DNA of 42,152 nt from Clostridia bacterium (lineage in GTDB: Bacteria; Bacillota; DSM-521; Neomoorellales; JACIYF01): assembly GCA_014360065.1 (NCBI GenBank), contig JACIYF010000007.1:1-42152 (forward strand), read 5' to 3'. The notes below the pieces were generated by a model. The model was not told the DNA's origin. It was given only the letters and a program-made list of their open reading frames with translations, and did not search any database. Below are positions 1-7,398 of this stretch, in pieces; position 1 is the stretch's first letter; the number at the start of each line of letters is the position of its first letter. The position numbers were made by a program, and so were the translations under genes.

Positions 1-354
1 GAATCCCACGGGAACGGCAATGGTCTGGGCATGGCCGACTTTACTACCCAGCGGGCGTATAGGAAGTTTGATTTTCTTATGACTTATCCCAATGCCATTA
101 CTTCCACCGTGACCAATATTGTTCGGATCCCTATGGTTTTAGATAGCGATAGGCTGGCCATCCAAGCCGCCATCAAGACTTGCAACCGCTTAGACCAAAG
201 TCAAGTGGAAATGGTAAGGATCAAGAATACCTTGAAACTATCGGAGATGCTAATTTCACCATCCCTTTTAAGCCAGGCCAAACAGCTGCCCAACGTGGAA
301 ATCGTCTCTGAACCGCAACCGCTTGGCTTTGATGCCCAAGGTAATCTTTTCTAA
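1..354 (+). CDS. C-terminal fragment of a LarA-like (DUF2088 / lactate racemase domain) protein
   Basis: The reading frame is open from the first base and ends with TAA at 352-354, so the gene begins before the window. The 117 visible residues start with ESHGNGNGLGMADFTTQRAY, followed by a stretch containing TYPNAITSTV, IPMVLDSDR and VRIKNTL. From memory this resembles the C-terminal half of DUF2088/LarA-family proteins, which include the nickel-dependent lactate racemase; related members have other or unknown substrates. The N-terminal part with the cofactor-binding residues is not visible, so activity cannot be judged. A small Cys-motif protein follows 5 nt later and may be co-transcribed. 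Family moderately sure, substrate unknown. Confidence 0.6.
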   Translation, partial: ESHGNGNGLGMADFTTQRAYRKFDFLMTYPNAITSTVTNIVRIPMVLDSDRLAIQAAIKTCNRLDQSQVEMVRIKNTLKLSEMLISPSLLSQAKQLPNVEIVSEPQPLGFDAQGNLF

Positions 355-359
355 GGCTC

Positions 360-710
360 GTGATTGTGGAGATGGGGGTAATAATACGGCCAAGCATTAC
401 CGTTGGAGTTAAGTTCTGCGGGAACTGCAATCCAGTCTTAGATGCTGCCCGGTTACTGGAGGAGCTGCAATCTCGGTTTAAGGGTATAAAGCTCGTACAC
501 CTGGCAAATGGTAATCGGCAAAAAGTAGACAAGGTATTGGTTATAAGCGGGTGCCCTGCAGACTGTGCCACTAAACCTGAGAAGGACAGGCGGGTAATGA
601 CAGTGGTGGCGGGCTTAAGCGTGAATGGTACACCTGTTATCCAGCAGGAACTAATCTCCAAACTGGCTGAAGCACTCGGGATAAGTGGCGTTAAGGGCGG
701 TTTACACTAG
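360..710 (+). CDS. Small protein with two paired-cysteine motifs, function unknown
   Basis: I do not recognise this 116-residue protein. It carries CGNCNP near residue 20 and SGCPADCA near residue 62, giving four well placed cysteines that could bind a metal or an Fe-S cluster. The second motif lies in a hydrophobic context (VLVISGC), as in small redox or ligand-binding folds. There is no signal peptide or membrane segment. Three starts are possible: GTG 360, GTG 366 (AAGG 9 nt upstream) and ATG 372; conserved-looking sequence begins after ATG 372. It lies 5 nt after the LarA-like gene and 59 nt before dapB, so it may share a transcript with the former. Coding status is supported by length, composition and the absence of a better overlapping frame. 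Confidence 0.65.
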   Translation: MIVEMGVIIRPSITVGVKFCGNCNPVLDAARLLEELQSRFKGIKLVHLANGNRQKVDKVLVISGCPADCATKPEKDRRVMTVVAGLSVNGTPVIQQELISKLAEALGISGVKGGLH

Positions 711-769
711 TTGGTGAGCATAGTACTTTATGGATGAAAACTTGGTTGTGGCATATGGGAGGCAAGGTT

Positions 770-1567
770 ATGGGGCAGGTCATCAAAGTAGCCTTGACTG
801 GTGCTAGTGGTCGTGTGGGTCGGGTGCTGACCGAGGCGCTTCTTGGTGATGAGAGATTTCATGTAGTTGGGGCAGTCGATCGAGTGGGCGTTGGCCAAGA
901 GATTAGGTCGGGAAAAAACAACATTACCATTGAGCCAGACCTGGAGGGTATTTTTTCCCGTTTTCGTCCCCAGGTTATGGTTGATTTTACCTCGGCCGAA
1001 GCCGCTAGGGCTAATTTCCGGTTGGCCCTGGCGTACAGGGTACGGCCGGTGGTGGGGACCACAGGTTTTACCCTAGCCGACCTTGATGAATTCCATAGCT
1101 TATGCGAGACCCAGCAGATCGGCGCTATCGTGGCGCCGAATTTTGCCATAGGCGCCATTCTAATGATGCATTTTGCCTCTTTGGCAGCCCGTTACTTTAA
1201 TAGTGTAGAGATAATTGAATTACACCATGATGGCAAAAAGGATGCACCATCGGGCACAGCGTTGAAGACGGCCGAGATTATTGCTCATGCTCAGGCGCGA
1301 GAAGAGGGGGCGCCGAATGGCCGGGAATCAGAAAGTACACCTGGCTGCCGTGGTGGCTGTTTTCAGGGTATCCCTATTCATAGTGTCAGGCTTCCGGGCT
1401 TGGTAGCTCACCAGGAGGTCATCTTTGGCGGTACGGGACAGACTTTAAGCATTCGGCATGACACCACATCTAGGGAGGCTTTTGTTCCAGGTGTAGTCAT
1501 GGCTATTCAAAAGGTAATGGAGATTAACCGTTTCGTGTATGGGCTGGAAGAACTTATGGAGCTCTAA
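770..1567 (+). CDS. dapB: 4-hydroxy-tetrahydrodipicolinate reductase
   Basis: DapB reduces the product of DapA with NAD(P)H to tetrahydrodipicolinate, the branch metabolite for lysine, meso-DAP and dipicolinate. The Rossmann motif GASGRVGR follows within the first 15 residues. VGTTGF, APNFAIGAILMM and the catalytic signature ELHHDGKKDAPSGTA are all present, as is the C-terminal GQTLSIRHDTTSREAF. The frame stays open back to ATG 734, but I chose ATG 770: GGGAGG at 757-762 is correctly spaced and the 265-residue product matches the family length. The gene leads a six-gene set with dpaA, dpaB, asd, dapG and dapA. The 80-nt gap to dpaA holds a long inverted repeat. Confidence 0.95.
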   Translation: MGQVIKVALTGASGRVGRVLTEALLGDERFHVVGAVDRVGVGQEIRSGKNNITIEPDLEGIFSRFRPQVMVDFTSAEAARANFRLALAYRVRPVVGTTGFTLADLDEFHSLCETQQIGAIVAPNFAIGAILMMHFASLAARYFNSVEIIELHHDGKKDAPSGTALKTAEIIAHAQAREEGAPNGRESESTPGCRGGCFQGIPIHSVRLPGLVAHQEVIFGGTGQTLSIRHDTTSREAFVPGVVMAIQKVMEINRFVYGLEELMEL

Positions 1568-1574
1568 GCGCTGC

Positions 1575-1640
1575 ACCTCCCGGTTGCTAACTTCATATAT
1601 TGCTATCGGTGGTAGCAAGCTGAGGATGCAAACGGGAGGT
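1575..1640 (+). promoter_or_regulatory. Inverted repeat that can sequester the dpaA ribosome binding site
   Basis: Arm 1 (ACCTCCCGGTTGC, 1575-1587) and arm 2 (GCAAACGGGAGGT, 1628-1640) are complementary at 12 of 13 positions. Arm 2 contains GGGAGGT, the Shine-Dalgarno sequence for the GTG start at 1648. Between them TTGCTA (1600-1605) and TAGCAA (1613-1618) can form an inner hairpin; a second TTGCTA at 1584-1589 overlaps arm 1 and could compete for TAGCAA. Read-through RNA from dapB would contain both arms. The predicted effect is repression of dpaA translation; no folding energy was calculated. Confidence 0.6.
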
Positions 1641-1647
1641 TCTCAGG

Positions 1648-2535
1648 GTGACGCCAGCGCTAAGTGGTCAGAAAATAGCCGTACTAGGTGGTGATGAAAG
1701 GGAATTAATCCTCATCCCGGAATTGGTGAAGCTTGGTGCCGAGGTTTGGGTGGCGGGATTTGATTCAGCCGCAAATAGTCTTAGCGGAGTGCGCTTGTCT
1801 GACCTCGATTCGGCTGTGCGCGGGGCTAGGGTTGTTATCTTGCCAATGCCCGGTACTGATGGGGAAGGAGTCATCAGAGCCGTCTACTCATCCAGCAAAC
1901 TTATCCTGCAGGAAACTCACATTCAGTCAGTGACTCCCGGGGCCCTCATCTTAATTGGAGTTGCCAAAGAATTTCTGCGGGCATGGGCTAGGAAGTATCA
2001 GGTCCAATTAGTTGAAGTGGCGGAGCTGGATGATGTTGCCATCTACAATTCTATTCCTACCGCTGAAGGTGCAATTCAAATTGCTATGCAGGAAGTGCCA
2101 ATAACCATTCATGGTTCTGAATCATTTGTATTAGGTTTTGGAAGGGTTGGACAAACTCTGGCACGAACCCTGAAGGCGTTGGGAGCTAAGACTACCGTTG
2201 TGGCTAGGAGCCCTACGGCGCGGGCCAGTGGTTTTGCGCAAGGACATAATGTTATTTCCTTTGAACAATTGCAGATGCGTATTGGCGTTGCTGACATTAT
2301 ATTCAATACGGTACCGGCACTCATCCTCACCGAGGGCTTACTGGGTCATGTAAAAAGCGGTGCCTTAATTGTGGATCTTGCAACCCAACCAGGAGGTACA
2401 GATTTTCGCGCCGCTGACCGCTTGGGCATAAAGGCTATTCTAGCTCCGGGATTGCCAGGAAAAGTGGCGCCTTTAACTGCAGGGCGAATCTTAGCGCAGA
2501 CGATTCCTCCCTTGATCCTCAAGTACGTTGGTTAG
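1648..2535 (+). CDS. dpaA: Dipicolinate synthase subunit A (spoVFA)
   Basis: With DpaB this protein oxidises the DapA product to dipicolinic acid in the mother cell; the acid is loaded with calcium into the spore core and gives heat resistance. The 295-residue protein has the N-terminal signature VLGGDERELILIPELVKLGA and a second Rossmann domain with GFGRVGQTLARTLKALGA near residue 162, typical of DpaA. The start is GTG 1648, 7 nt after GGGAGGT. The neighbours dpaB, asd, dapG and dapA match the Bacillus subtilis spoVF operon order. In B. subtilis that operon is transcribed by sigma-K; here only a weak CATATATT -10-like site at 1594-1601 is visible, and the ribosome binding site lies in an inverted repeat. 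Confidence 0.93.
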   Translation: MTPALSGQKIAVLGGDERELILIPELVKLGAEVWVAGFDSAANSLSGVRLSDLDSAVRGARVVILPMPGTDGEGVIRAVYSSSKLILQETHIQSVTPGALILIGVAKEFLRAWARKYQVQLVEVAELDDVAIYNSIPTAEGAIQIAMQEVPITIHGSESFVLGFGRVGQTLARTLKALGAKTTVVARSPTARASGFAQGHNVISFEQLQMRIGVADIIFNTVPALILTEGLLGHVKSGALIVDLATQPGGTDFRAADRLGIKAILAPGLPGKVAPLTAGRILAQTIPPLILKYVG

Positions 2536-2552
2536 TACAGGGGGAGGGAATA

Positions 2553-3158
2553 ATGAGACTTCAGGGATTGAGAATAGGAGTAGCTTTGACCGGGTCTCAC
2601 TGTACTTTGGACAAAGTGATTCCGGAGATTGAAAGAATTGTAGCTGACGGCGCCAAGATCTACCCTATTTTTTCGGAAAGCGTAAGTTCTAACGCAACTC
2701 GTTTTGGGAGTCCCGAGAAATGGCTCGGTAAGCTATCTGCGCTTACCGAAGAGAAGGTTATAACTACTATCGTAGATGCTGAGCCCATTGGACCAAAACA
2801 ACTATTGGATGTTCTGGTAGTAGCGCCTTGTACAGGCAATACCTTAGCAAAGCTTGCCAATGGGATTACCGATACCCCGGTTTTGATGGCTTGTAAGGCC
2901 CAACTGCGGAATCGCCGGCCAGTGGTCTTGGCTATAGCGACTAATGATGGCCTGGGCAACAACGCCAAGAATATTGGCTTGCTTCTCAATACCAAAAACA
3001 TCTATTTAGTTCCATTTGGGCAAGACGACCCTTATAATAAAGCTAATTCCTTAATGTCTAGGATGGATTTGATAATCGATACCATAGAGTACGCTTTACA
3101 GGGGAAGCAAATCCAGCCAGTGCTGATTCAGTATGCGGTTGGGCAGGAATCGGCTTGA
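2553..3158 (+). CDS. dpaB: Dipicolinate synthase subunit B, flavoprotein (spoVFB)
   Basis: This is the flavoprotein-like partner of DpaA. The 201-residue product has the N-terminal VALTGSHCTL, the nucleotide-binding VVAPCTGNTLAKLANGITD in the middle, and NDGLGNNAKNIGLLLN followed by LVPFGQDDPYNK; together these identify the family. It starts with ATG 2553, 17 nt after dpaA, behind GGGGGAGGG. The length agrees with known DpaB proteins. The gap to the open frame of asd is only 5 nt, so both are likely on one message. Unlike dpaA, its ribosome binding site is not covered by an obvious inverted repeat, so translation of A and B may be controlled differently. Confidence 0.93.
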   Translation: MRLQGLRIGVALTGSHCTLDKVIPEIERIVADGAKIYPIFSESVSSNATRFGSPEKWLGKLSALTEEKVITTIVDAEPIGPKQLLDVLVVAPCTGNTLAKLANGITDTPVLMACKAQLRNRRPVVLAIATNDGLGNNAKNIGLLLNTKNIYLVPFGQDDPYNKANSLMSRMDLIIDTIEYALQGKQIQPVLIQYAVGQESA

Positions 3159-3208
3159 ACTAGGTGGATTTGGGCCCGGAAACCAATTTGCAGGAGGTTT
3201 TGCACCTG

Positions 3209-4204
3209 ATGTCTTTATATAATGTTGCAATAGTTGGGACTGGGGCTGTTGGGGAGACAATGGTACAAGTGCTAGAAGAAAGGCGCTTCCCTGTCAAGCA
3301 TCTTAAGCTTTTGGCTACCTCCCGGTCGGCCGGTAAACAGGTCTTGTTTCAGGGAGAACAGCATACAGTTGAAGCTACTGAACAGGATTCCTTTCGTGGC
3401 ATTGACATTGCCCTGTTTGCTGGCGGCAAAGCTAGCCAAGAATTTGCCCATGCTGCGGTGGAGGCAGGGGCGGTGGTCATTGACAACAGTAGCACCTTTC
3501 GTTTGGACCCCGAGGTTCCTCTCGTAGTTCCGGAGGTAAATGCCAATGATGCTAAGGAGCACCATGGCATAATTGCCAACCCCAACTGTTCGACAATCAT
3601 AATGGTGGTGCCGCTAAAGCCAATTTATGATGCTGTAGGTATAAGCAGGGTAGTGGTTTCTACCTATCAGGCGGTTTCTGGGGCTGGACGAGAGGCCATG
3701 GTCGAGCTTTGGGAGCAGACCCAAGATGTGATCTTTGACCGGCCATTTACGCCCAAGGCTTTCCCCCACCAAATCGCCTTCAACCTCATTCCCCATATCG
3801 ATGTCTTTATGGAGAATGGTTACACCAAAGAAGAAATGAAGATGGTAAAAGAAACCCAGAAGATTTTGCACGATCCTGATATTAGGATATCCGCGACTAC
3901 AGTCAGAGTACCAGTTCTGCGCAGTCATTCGGAAGCCATTAATATTGAGATTAACCAGGACATTTCCCTAGAGGAAGTAAGAGAGCTGCTATCGCAAGCC
4001 CCTGGGGTTAGAGTAATAGATAACCCGGATCAGTTATCTTACCCCATGCCTATTGATGCTTCGGGCCAAGATGATATACTGGTAGGTCGCCTTCGCAAAG
4101 ATATTTCCTGCTCTAACGGCCTGGTTCTTTGGGTTGTGGGAGACCAGTTACGGAAGGGCGCTGCCACCAATGCCATACAGATAGCTGAGTTGCTCATCAG
4201 CTGA
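3209..4204 (+). CDS. asd: Aspartate-semialdehyde dehydrogenase
   Basis: Asd reduces aspartyl phosphate (made by the next gene, dapG) to aspartate semialdehyde with NADPH, feeding DapA. The catalytic cysteine lies in NPNCSTIIM, the phosphate-binding region has YQAVSGAGREAM, and the active-site histidine lies in RSHSEAINIE. The N terminus YNVAIVGTGAVGETM is the NADPH-binding loop. The frame extends to GTG 3164, but ATG 3209 has AGGAGG at 3192-3197 and gives 331 residues, the usual size, so I chose it. It ends 7 nt before the dapG start. Its cytosolic role serves lysine, threonine and methionine pathways as well as dipicolinate. Confidence 0.95.
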   Translation: MSLYNVAIVGTGAVGETMVQVLEERRFPVKHLKLLATSRSAGKQVLFQGEQHTVEATEQDSFRGIDIALFAGGKASQEFAHAAVEAGAVVIDNSSTFRLDPEVPLVVPEVNANDAKEHHGIIANPNCSTIIMVVPLKPIYDAVGISRVVVSTYQAVSGAGREAMVELWEQTQDVIFDRPFTPKAFPHQIAFNLIPHIDVFMENGYTKEEMKMVKETQKILHDPDIRISATTVRVPVLRSHSEAINIEINQDISLEEVRELLSQAPGVRVIDNPDQLSYPMPIDASGQDDILVGRLRKDISCSNGLVLWVVGDQLRKGAATNAIQIAELLIS

Positions 4205-4211
4205 AGAGGCG

Positions 4212-5444
4212 GTGAGTGTCGTGCCTATCCTGGTACAAAAATTTGGCGGGACGTCTTCAGCCACCCCGGAGGCCCGCTCACAGGTGCTGGCAAAAATCAT
4301 CCATGGGGTAGAAACTGGGCACCAAGTGGTGGTAGTAGTATCTGCTATGGGCCGAAGCGGGGACCCCTATGCCACAGACACGCTTCTGGCCCTGGCTAAC
4401 AGCGTAACTACGGCTTTTCCAGAGCGAGAGCTTGATCTCTTGTTGTCTTGTGGCGAAATCATTGCTGCCGTTTTAATCGCTGCGTCCCTCAATGAAGCTG
4501 GGTATCAAGCCCAAGCTTTGACAGGCAGCCAAGCAGGCATTATCACCGATGATAACCATGGGCAAGCCCGTATTATGGAGGTGCAGCCTACTCGCTTACG
4601 TGATCTGCTGGCCAGAAACATAATTCCCGTAGTGACTGGCTTCCAGGGGGCAACCAGGGAAGGGAACGTTACTACCCTAGGTAGGGGAGGTAGCGATATA
4701 ACTGCAGCTGCGCTAGGAGTTGCGTTGCAAGCTCAGGCCATCGAGATCTATACTGATGTAGACGGCGTTAAGACGGCCGATCCTTTGCTTGTCAAAGAAG
4801 CTAAGACCTTGCCGGTAGTGACTTACAACGAAATAGTGAACTTAGCTTATGAAGGTGCCAAAGTCATTCACCCGCGAGCGGTGGAAATCGCTAGTGAGGG
4901 CAACATCCCTGTCTACATTAAATCAACCTTTGCGCCCAATAACGACCCGGGTACTTTGGTTACCAATATACCGGAAATTAGTGCCTATGCGCGAATACGA
5001 GGAGACCGACCTATTACTGGCATTACTTATGTTCGAAATATCACCCAGATAACCCTTAGAAGGGAAGATAACAGTGGTCCGCAATTCTTAGACTGCTTTC
5101 GTTTTCTAGCTGAGGCTAAAATAAGTATTGATTTTATCAACTTAACACCCGAGTGGATTGCTTTTACGGTTGCCAATGAGGTAACCTCACAAGCAGAACA
5201 GGTCCTGAATAGGCATGGATTAAGATTTAGATCCAGGCCCAATTGCGCTAAAGTAGCTGCCGTAGGGGCGGGGATGACAGGACTACCCGGAATTATGGCA
5301 GGAATAGTTGAGGCTTTACGCAATAAGGGTATTACGGTTTTGCAATCAGCAGACTCTTACACTACCATCTGGTGCTTGGTGGATGAGGGGGATTTAGAGG
5401 CGGCCGTACAGGCTTTGCATGACAACTTTAAGCTGGGCGAATGA
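4212..5444 (+). CDS. dapG: Aspartate kinase (aspartokinase I type)
   Basis: The enzyme phosphorylates aspartate, the committed step of the aspartate family. QKFGGTSSATPEAR at the N terminus is the kinase signature, with GREGNVTTLGRGGSDITAAAL and the TDVDGVKTADP segment further in. The C-terminal third contains two ACT-type regulatory segments (ITGITYVRNITQITLR and VAAVGAGMTGLPGI), so allosteric control is likely. In B. subtilis the isozyme in this operon (DapG) responds to meso-DAP, which is why I use that symbol; effector specificity is not shown by the sequence. The start is GTG 4212 or GTG 4221; an AGAGG at 4205-4209 fits the second better. The stop overlaps an in-frame ATG of dapA. Confidence 0.92.
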   Translation: MSVVPILVQKFGGTSSATPEARSQVLAKIIHGVETGHQVVVVVSAMGRSGDPYATDTLLALANSVTTAFPERELDLLLSCGEIIAAVLIAASLNEAGYQAQALTGSQAGIITDDNHGQARIMEVQPTRLRDLLARNIIPVVTGFQGATREGNVTTLGRGGSDITAAALGVALQAQAIEIYTDVDGVKTADPLLVKEAKTLPVVTYNEIVNLAYEGAKVIHPRAVEIASEGNIPVYIKSTFAPNNDPGTLVTNIPEISAYARIRGDRPITGITYVRNITQITLRREDNSGPQFLDCFRFLAEAKISIDFINLTPEWIAFTVANEVTSQAEQVLNRHGLRFRSRPNCAKVAAVGAGMTGLPGIMAGIVEALRNKGITVLQSADSYTTIWCLVDEGDLEAAVQALHDNFKLGE

Positions 5445-5461
5445 AGGAGGCTGCAAGCAAG

Positions 5462-6352
5462 ATGAAGGATTTTGGACGAGTCATTACTGCTATGGTTACG
5501 CCGTTCAAGCGGGACCAGCAACAAAGCGTCAATTATCAAGCCGCGCAGGAACTAGCAGCCTATCTGGTGGAACATGGTTCCGATGGTATCGTGGTTTCGG
5601 GGACGACTGGAGAGTCTCCTACCCTATCTGCCCAGGAGAAGCTGGACTTGATTAAAGCAGTCAAAGAAGCGGTTGGCCAAAGAGCGAAAATAATAGCTGG
5701 TACGGGCAGCAATTCTACCAGCGCTTCAATTGAACTGACCAAAAAAGTAGAGGCTCTGGATGTGGATGCTGTTCTCTTGGTAGTGCCTTACTATAACCGT
5801 CCTTCCCAGGAGGGTTTGTACCAACACTTTGCTAGCATTGCTCGCAATACTAGCTTACCCTGTATTATATATAATGTTCCTTCCAGGACTGGGCGCAACT
5901 TAGAGCCCAAAACCCTGGTGAGGCTGGCAGAAGTAGATAATATTGTCGCAGTGAAGGAAGCCAGCGGAGACTTGAACCAAGCAACGGAATTGGCTTCTTT
6001 GTTACCGGAGGATTTCTTGATCTACTCTGGGGATGATGCTTTGACCTTGCCCATCTTGTCGGTGGGTGGGTATGGGGTAATCAGTGTAGCTTCCCATGTT
6101 GCTGGCGTCCAGATTCAAAAAGTAATAAGCAGCTACGTATCCGGAAGGGTAAAACAGGCGGCCCAGATCAATTCTCAACTCTTCCCCCTTTACAAGGTAA
6201 TCTTTATTAATACCAACCCCATTCCAATTAAGGCTGCTGTCAACCTCATTGGCATAGACGTGGGCATCCCGAGGTTGCCGCTGGTGGAGGCTAGCCCACA
6301 AGAGATCGCTTCCATCCGGGAGGTTATGGTGAGATTAGGGCTTATTAGCTAG
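5462..6352 (+). CDS. dapA: 4-hydroxy-tetrahydrodipicolinate synthase
   Basis: DapA condenses pyruvate with aspartate semialdehyde. The TIM-barrel signature is complete: VSGTTGESPTLS near residue 45, the tyrosine in YYNRPSQEGLYQHF, IIYNVPSRTGRNL, and the Schiff-base lysine in VAVKEASG near residue 163. The frame begins at ATG 5441, overlapping the dapG stop, but AAGGAGG at 5444-5450 is placed for ATG 5462, giving 296 residues as in other DapA proteins. It is the last gene of the set. No convincing T-rich terminator follows; the downstream 1 kb is gene-poor and holds a decayed transposase. Confidence 0.95.
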   Translation: MKDFGRVITAMVTPFKRDQQQSVNYQAAQELAAYLVEHGSDGIVVSGTTGESPTLSAQEKLDLIKAVKEAVGQRAKIIAGTGSNSTSASIELTKKVEALDVDAVLLVVPYYNRPSQEGLYQHFASIARNTSLPCIIYNVPSRTGRNLEPKTLVRLAEVDNIVAVKEASGDLNQATELASLLPEDFLIYSGDDALTLPILSVGGYGVISVASHVAGVQIQKVISSYVSGRVKQAAQINSQLFPLYKVIFINTNPIPIKAAVNLIGIDVGIPRLPLVEASPQEIASIREVMVRLGLIS

Positions 6353-6385
6353 CAAGTAATAACCTAAATCTTAGCGTAAAATAAT

Positions 6386-6411
6386 CATGGGATTTCCCAT
6401 TCTCTCCCATG
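6386..6411 (+). other. Hairpin-forming repeat downstream of dapA
   Basis: CATGGGA at 6386-6392 can pair either with the adjacent TCCCAT (6395-6400) or with TCCCATG (6405-6411); the second pairing gives a 7-bp stem with a 12-nt loop. It follows dapA by 34 nt and could act as a 3' end or processing structure. There is no T tract, so I do not call it a rho-independent terminator. Confidence 0.3.
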
Positions 6412-6435
6412 GAAAGCTAAGGGCCTAAAAAAGTT

Positions 6436-6480
6436 GAGACCTCACTCCGAAGTGGGAATTGAAAGGGGGAATGAGGTCTC
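6436..6480 (+). repeat. Inverted repeat abutting the start of the decayed transposase
   Basis: GAGACCTCACTCC (6436-6448) and GGAATGAGGTCTC (6468-6480) are complementary at 12 of 13 positions, and the second arm ends at the base before ATG 6481. The purine-rich AAAGGGGG between them would be the ribosome binding site. It may be a subterminal structure of the insertion element or a translation-limiting hairpin. The matching far end of the element was not found. Confidence 0.55.
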
Positions 6481-7170
6481 ATGAATAACTTTTCTGAAAC
6501 CAGAATACCGCATGAGGCCGCTACTTTCAAGGATATTTTACAGTGGGTTTTCGGGATGGTGGCAAAATCCTTTGCCCGCCATATAGGACATCTCTTAACC
6601 GCCATGGACCAGGCCCTGGCGGTAAGGAACAAACTTTGTTATACCATGCGGGGGTGGGAGTCCATAGGCAAAAGGAAGAGGACCATCGTTAGCCTGTTTG
6701 ACCTTGAGATCACCTACTACCCTGCGGGTACCGGAAGAGCATCGAAGGCCAGCTCGCCTACCGCTACCCCCTGGATGAGGCCCTCTTTGAGGACGGAGAG
6801 CTCCCATCTACCCGAGACCAGATCGAGACCGCTTTCCGGGAAAAAAGCCGGTCTTCTCCCTGCTGCCATAAGCTCAACCTGCCGTCCTTTGCCAAAGAGG
6901 ACCTGGTTTGTTCATTCGGACTGTTAGAATATGGCTCCTCTCACTTTCGAAGGATGCGCTACTCTAAAAAGACTGTGGCTATTTATACTTTAGTGGGTAT
7001 ATAGCTCTTCCGCCATCTTAAGCCACCTCTTTGGTGTCTCCCCTTCAGCGGATGCCATCTTAATCTGGATCAAGAAGGTGGCCTTATGCTTTTACCGAGA
7101 GGTTGGGCAAGTAGAGCTTTTGGCGTTCGGAAGGCGGTTGGCCAGATTAAGCGTTTTAGGTGCCCCATAG
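6481..7170 (+). pseudogene. Decayed transposase, UPF0236/ISLre2-like with an HTH fragment
   Basis: The segment reads as transposase only if frames are changed. From ATG 6481 the first frame gives IGKRKRTIVSLFDLEITYY, which resembles the KRT-I--LFGE-TF-RRYY region of UPF0236 proteins. Around 6725 sense moves to another frame (RKSIEGQLAYRYPLDEALF, then RRMRYSKKTVAIY) up to TAG 7002-7004. From 7006 the original frame resumes with SHLFGVSPSADAILIWIKKV, which looks like a helix-turn-helix of the GVSPS-VL-WIKK type, ending at TAG 7168. At least two frameshifts and a stop make it non-functional. Two different element remnants may be joined near 6930. Family assignment is from memory of motifs and is only moderately sure; the decay is clear. 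Confidence 0.6.
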
Positions 7171-7267
7171 CGGGCTGTCAACGGGCTAACTGGCTAGATT
7201 TCTGCAGGGTGATGCTCGGGCATCCTGAAACTTTATGGGCAACGCAAATCGCTTAATTGCTAAACTG
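7171..7267. other. Non-coding stretch before the rimP promoter
   Basis: Together with 6353-7170 this completes a gap of about 1 kb without an intact gene between dapA and rimP. I see no further gene, RNA or clear repeat here. One frame reads PIAGCQRANW near 7160-7190, which may be the last trace of the decayed transposase, but the evidence is thin. Confidence 0.3.
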
Positions 7268-7296
7268 TTGCTCGAGCAAGTGCAGTATGTTATAAT
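7268..7296 (+). promoter_or_regulatory. Sigma-A-type promoter of the rimP-nusA-infB operon
   Basis: TATAAT at 7291-7296 is a perfect -10 hexamer with the extended TGN element (TG at 7288-7289). TTGCTC at 7268-7273 is an acceptable -35, with 17 bp between the hexamers. Transcription would start near 7303, about 95 nt before the rimP start. Confidence 0.75.
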
Positions 7297-7324
7297 GACG
7301 TTGCGTGAGGATGGATCTCAGTAG

Positions 7325-7346
7325 AAGAGTGGGTTTTCCCACTCTT
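7325..7346 (+). promoter_or_regulatory. Leader hairpin between promoter and rimP
   Basis: AAGAGTGGG (7325-7333), a TTTT loop and CCCACTCTT (7338-7346) form a perfect 9-bp stem inside the predicted 5' leader. Only a weak T-rich run (TATTACTT) follows, so it could be an attenuator, a NusA-sensitive pause site or just a stabilising element. Position and perfection are visible; the role is inferred. Confidence 0.5.
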
Positions 7347-7398
7347 TATTACTTCATTAAAAGGCTGTCGGGATCAAGCGGCTCAGGAGGTGGACAGG

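Noticed and set aside
221-661. 146-codon open frame on the minus strand
   Set aside because: It overlaps two better supported + strand genes, has no recognisable domain and no ribosome binding site in front of its start.
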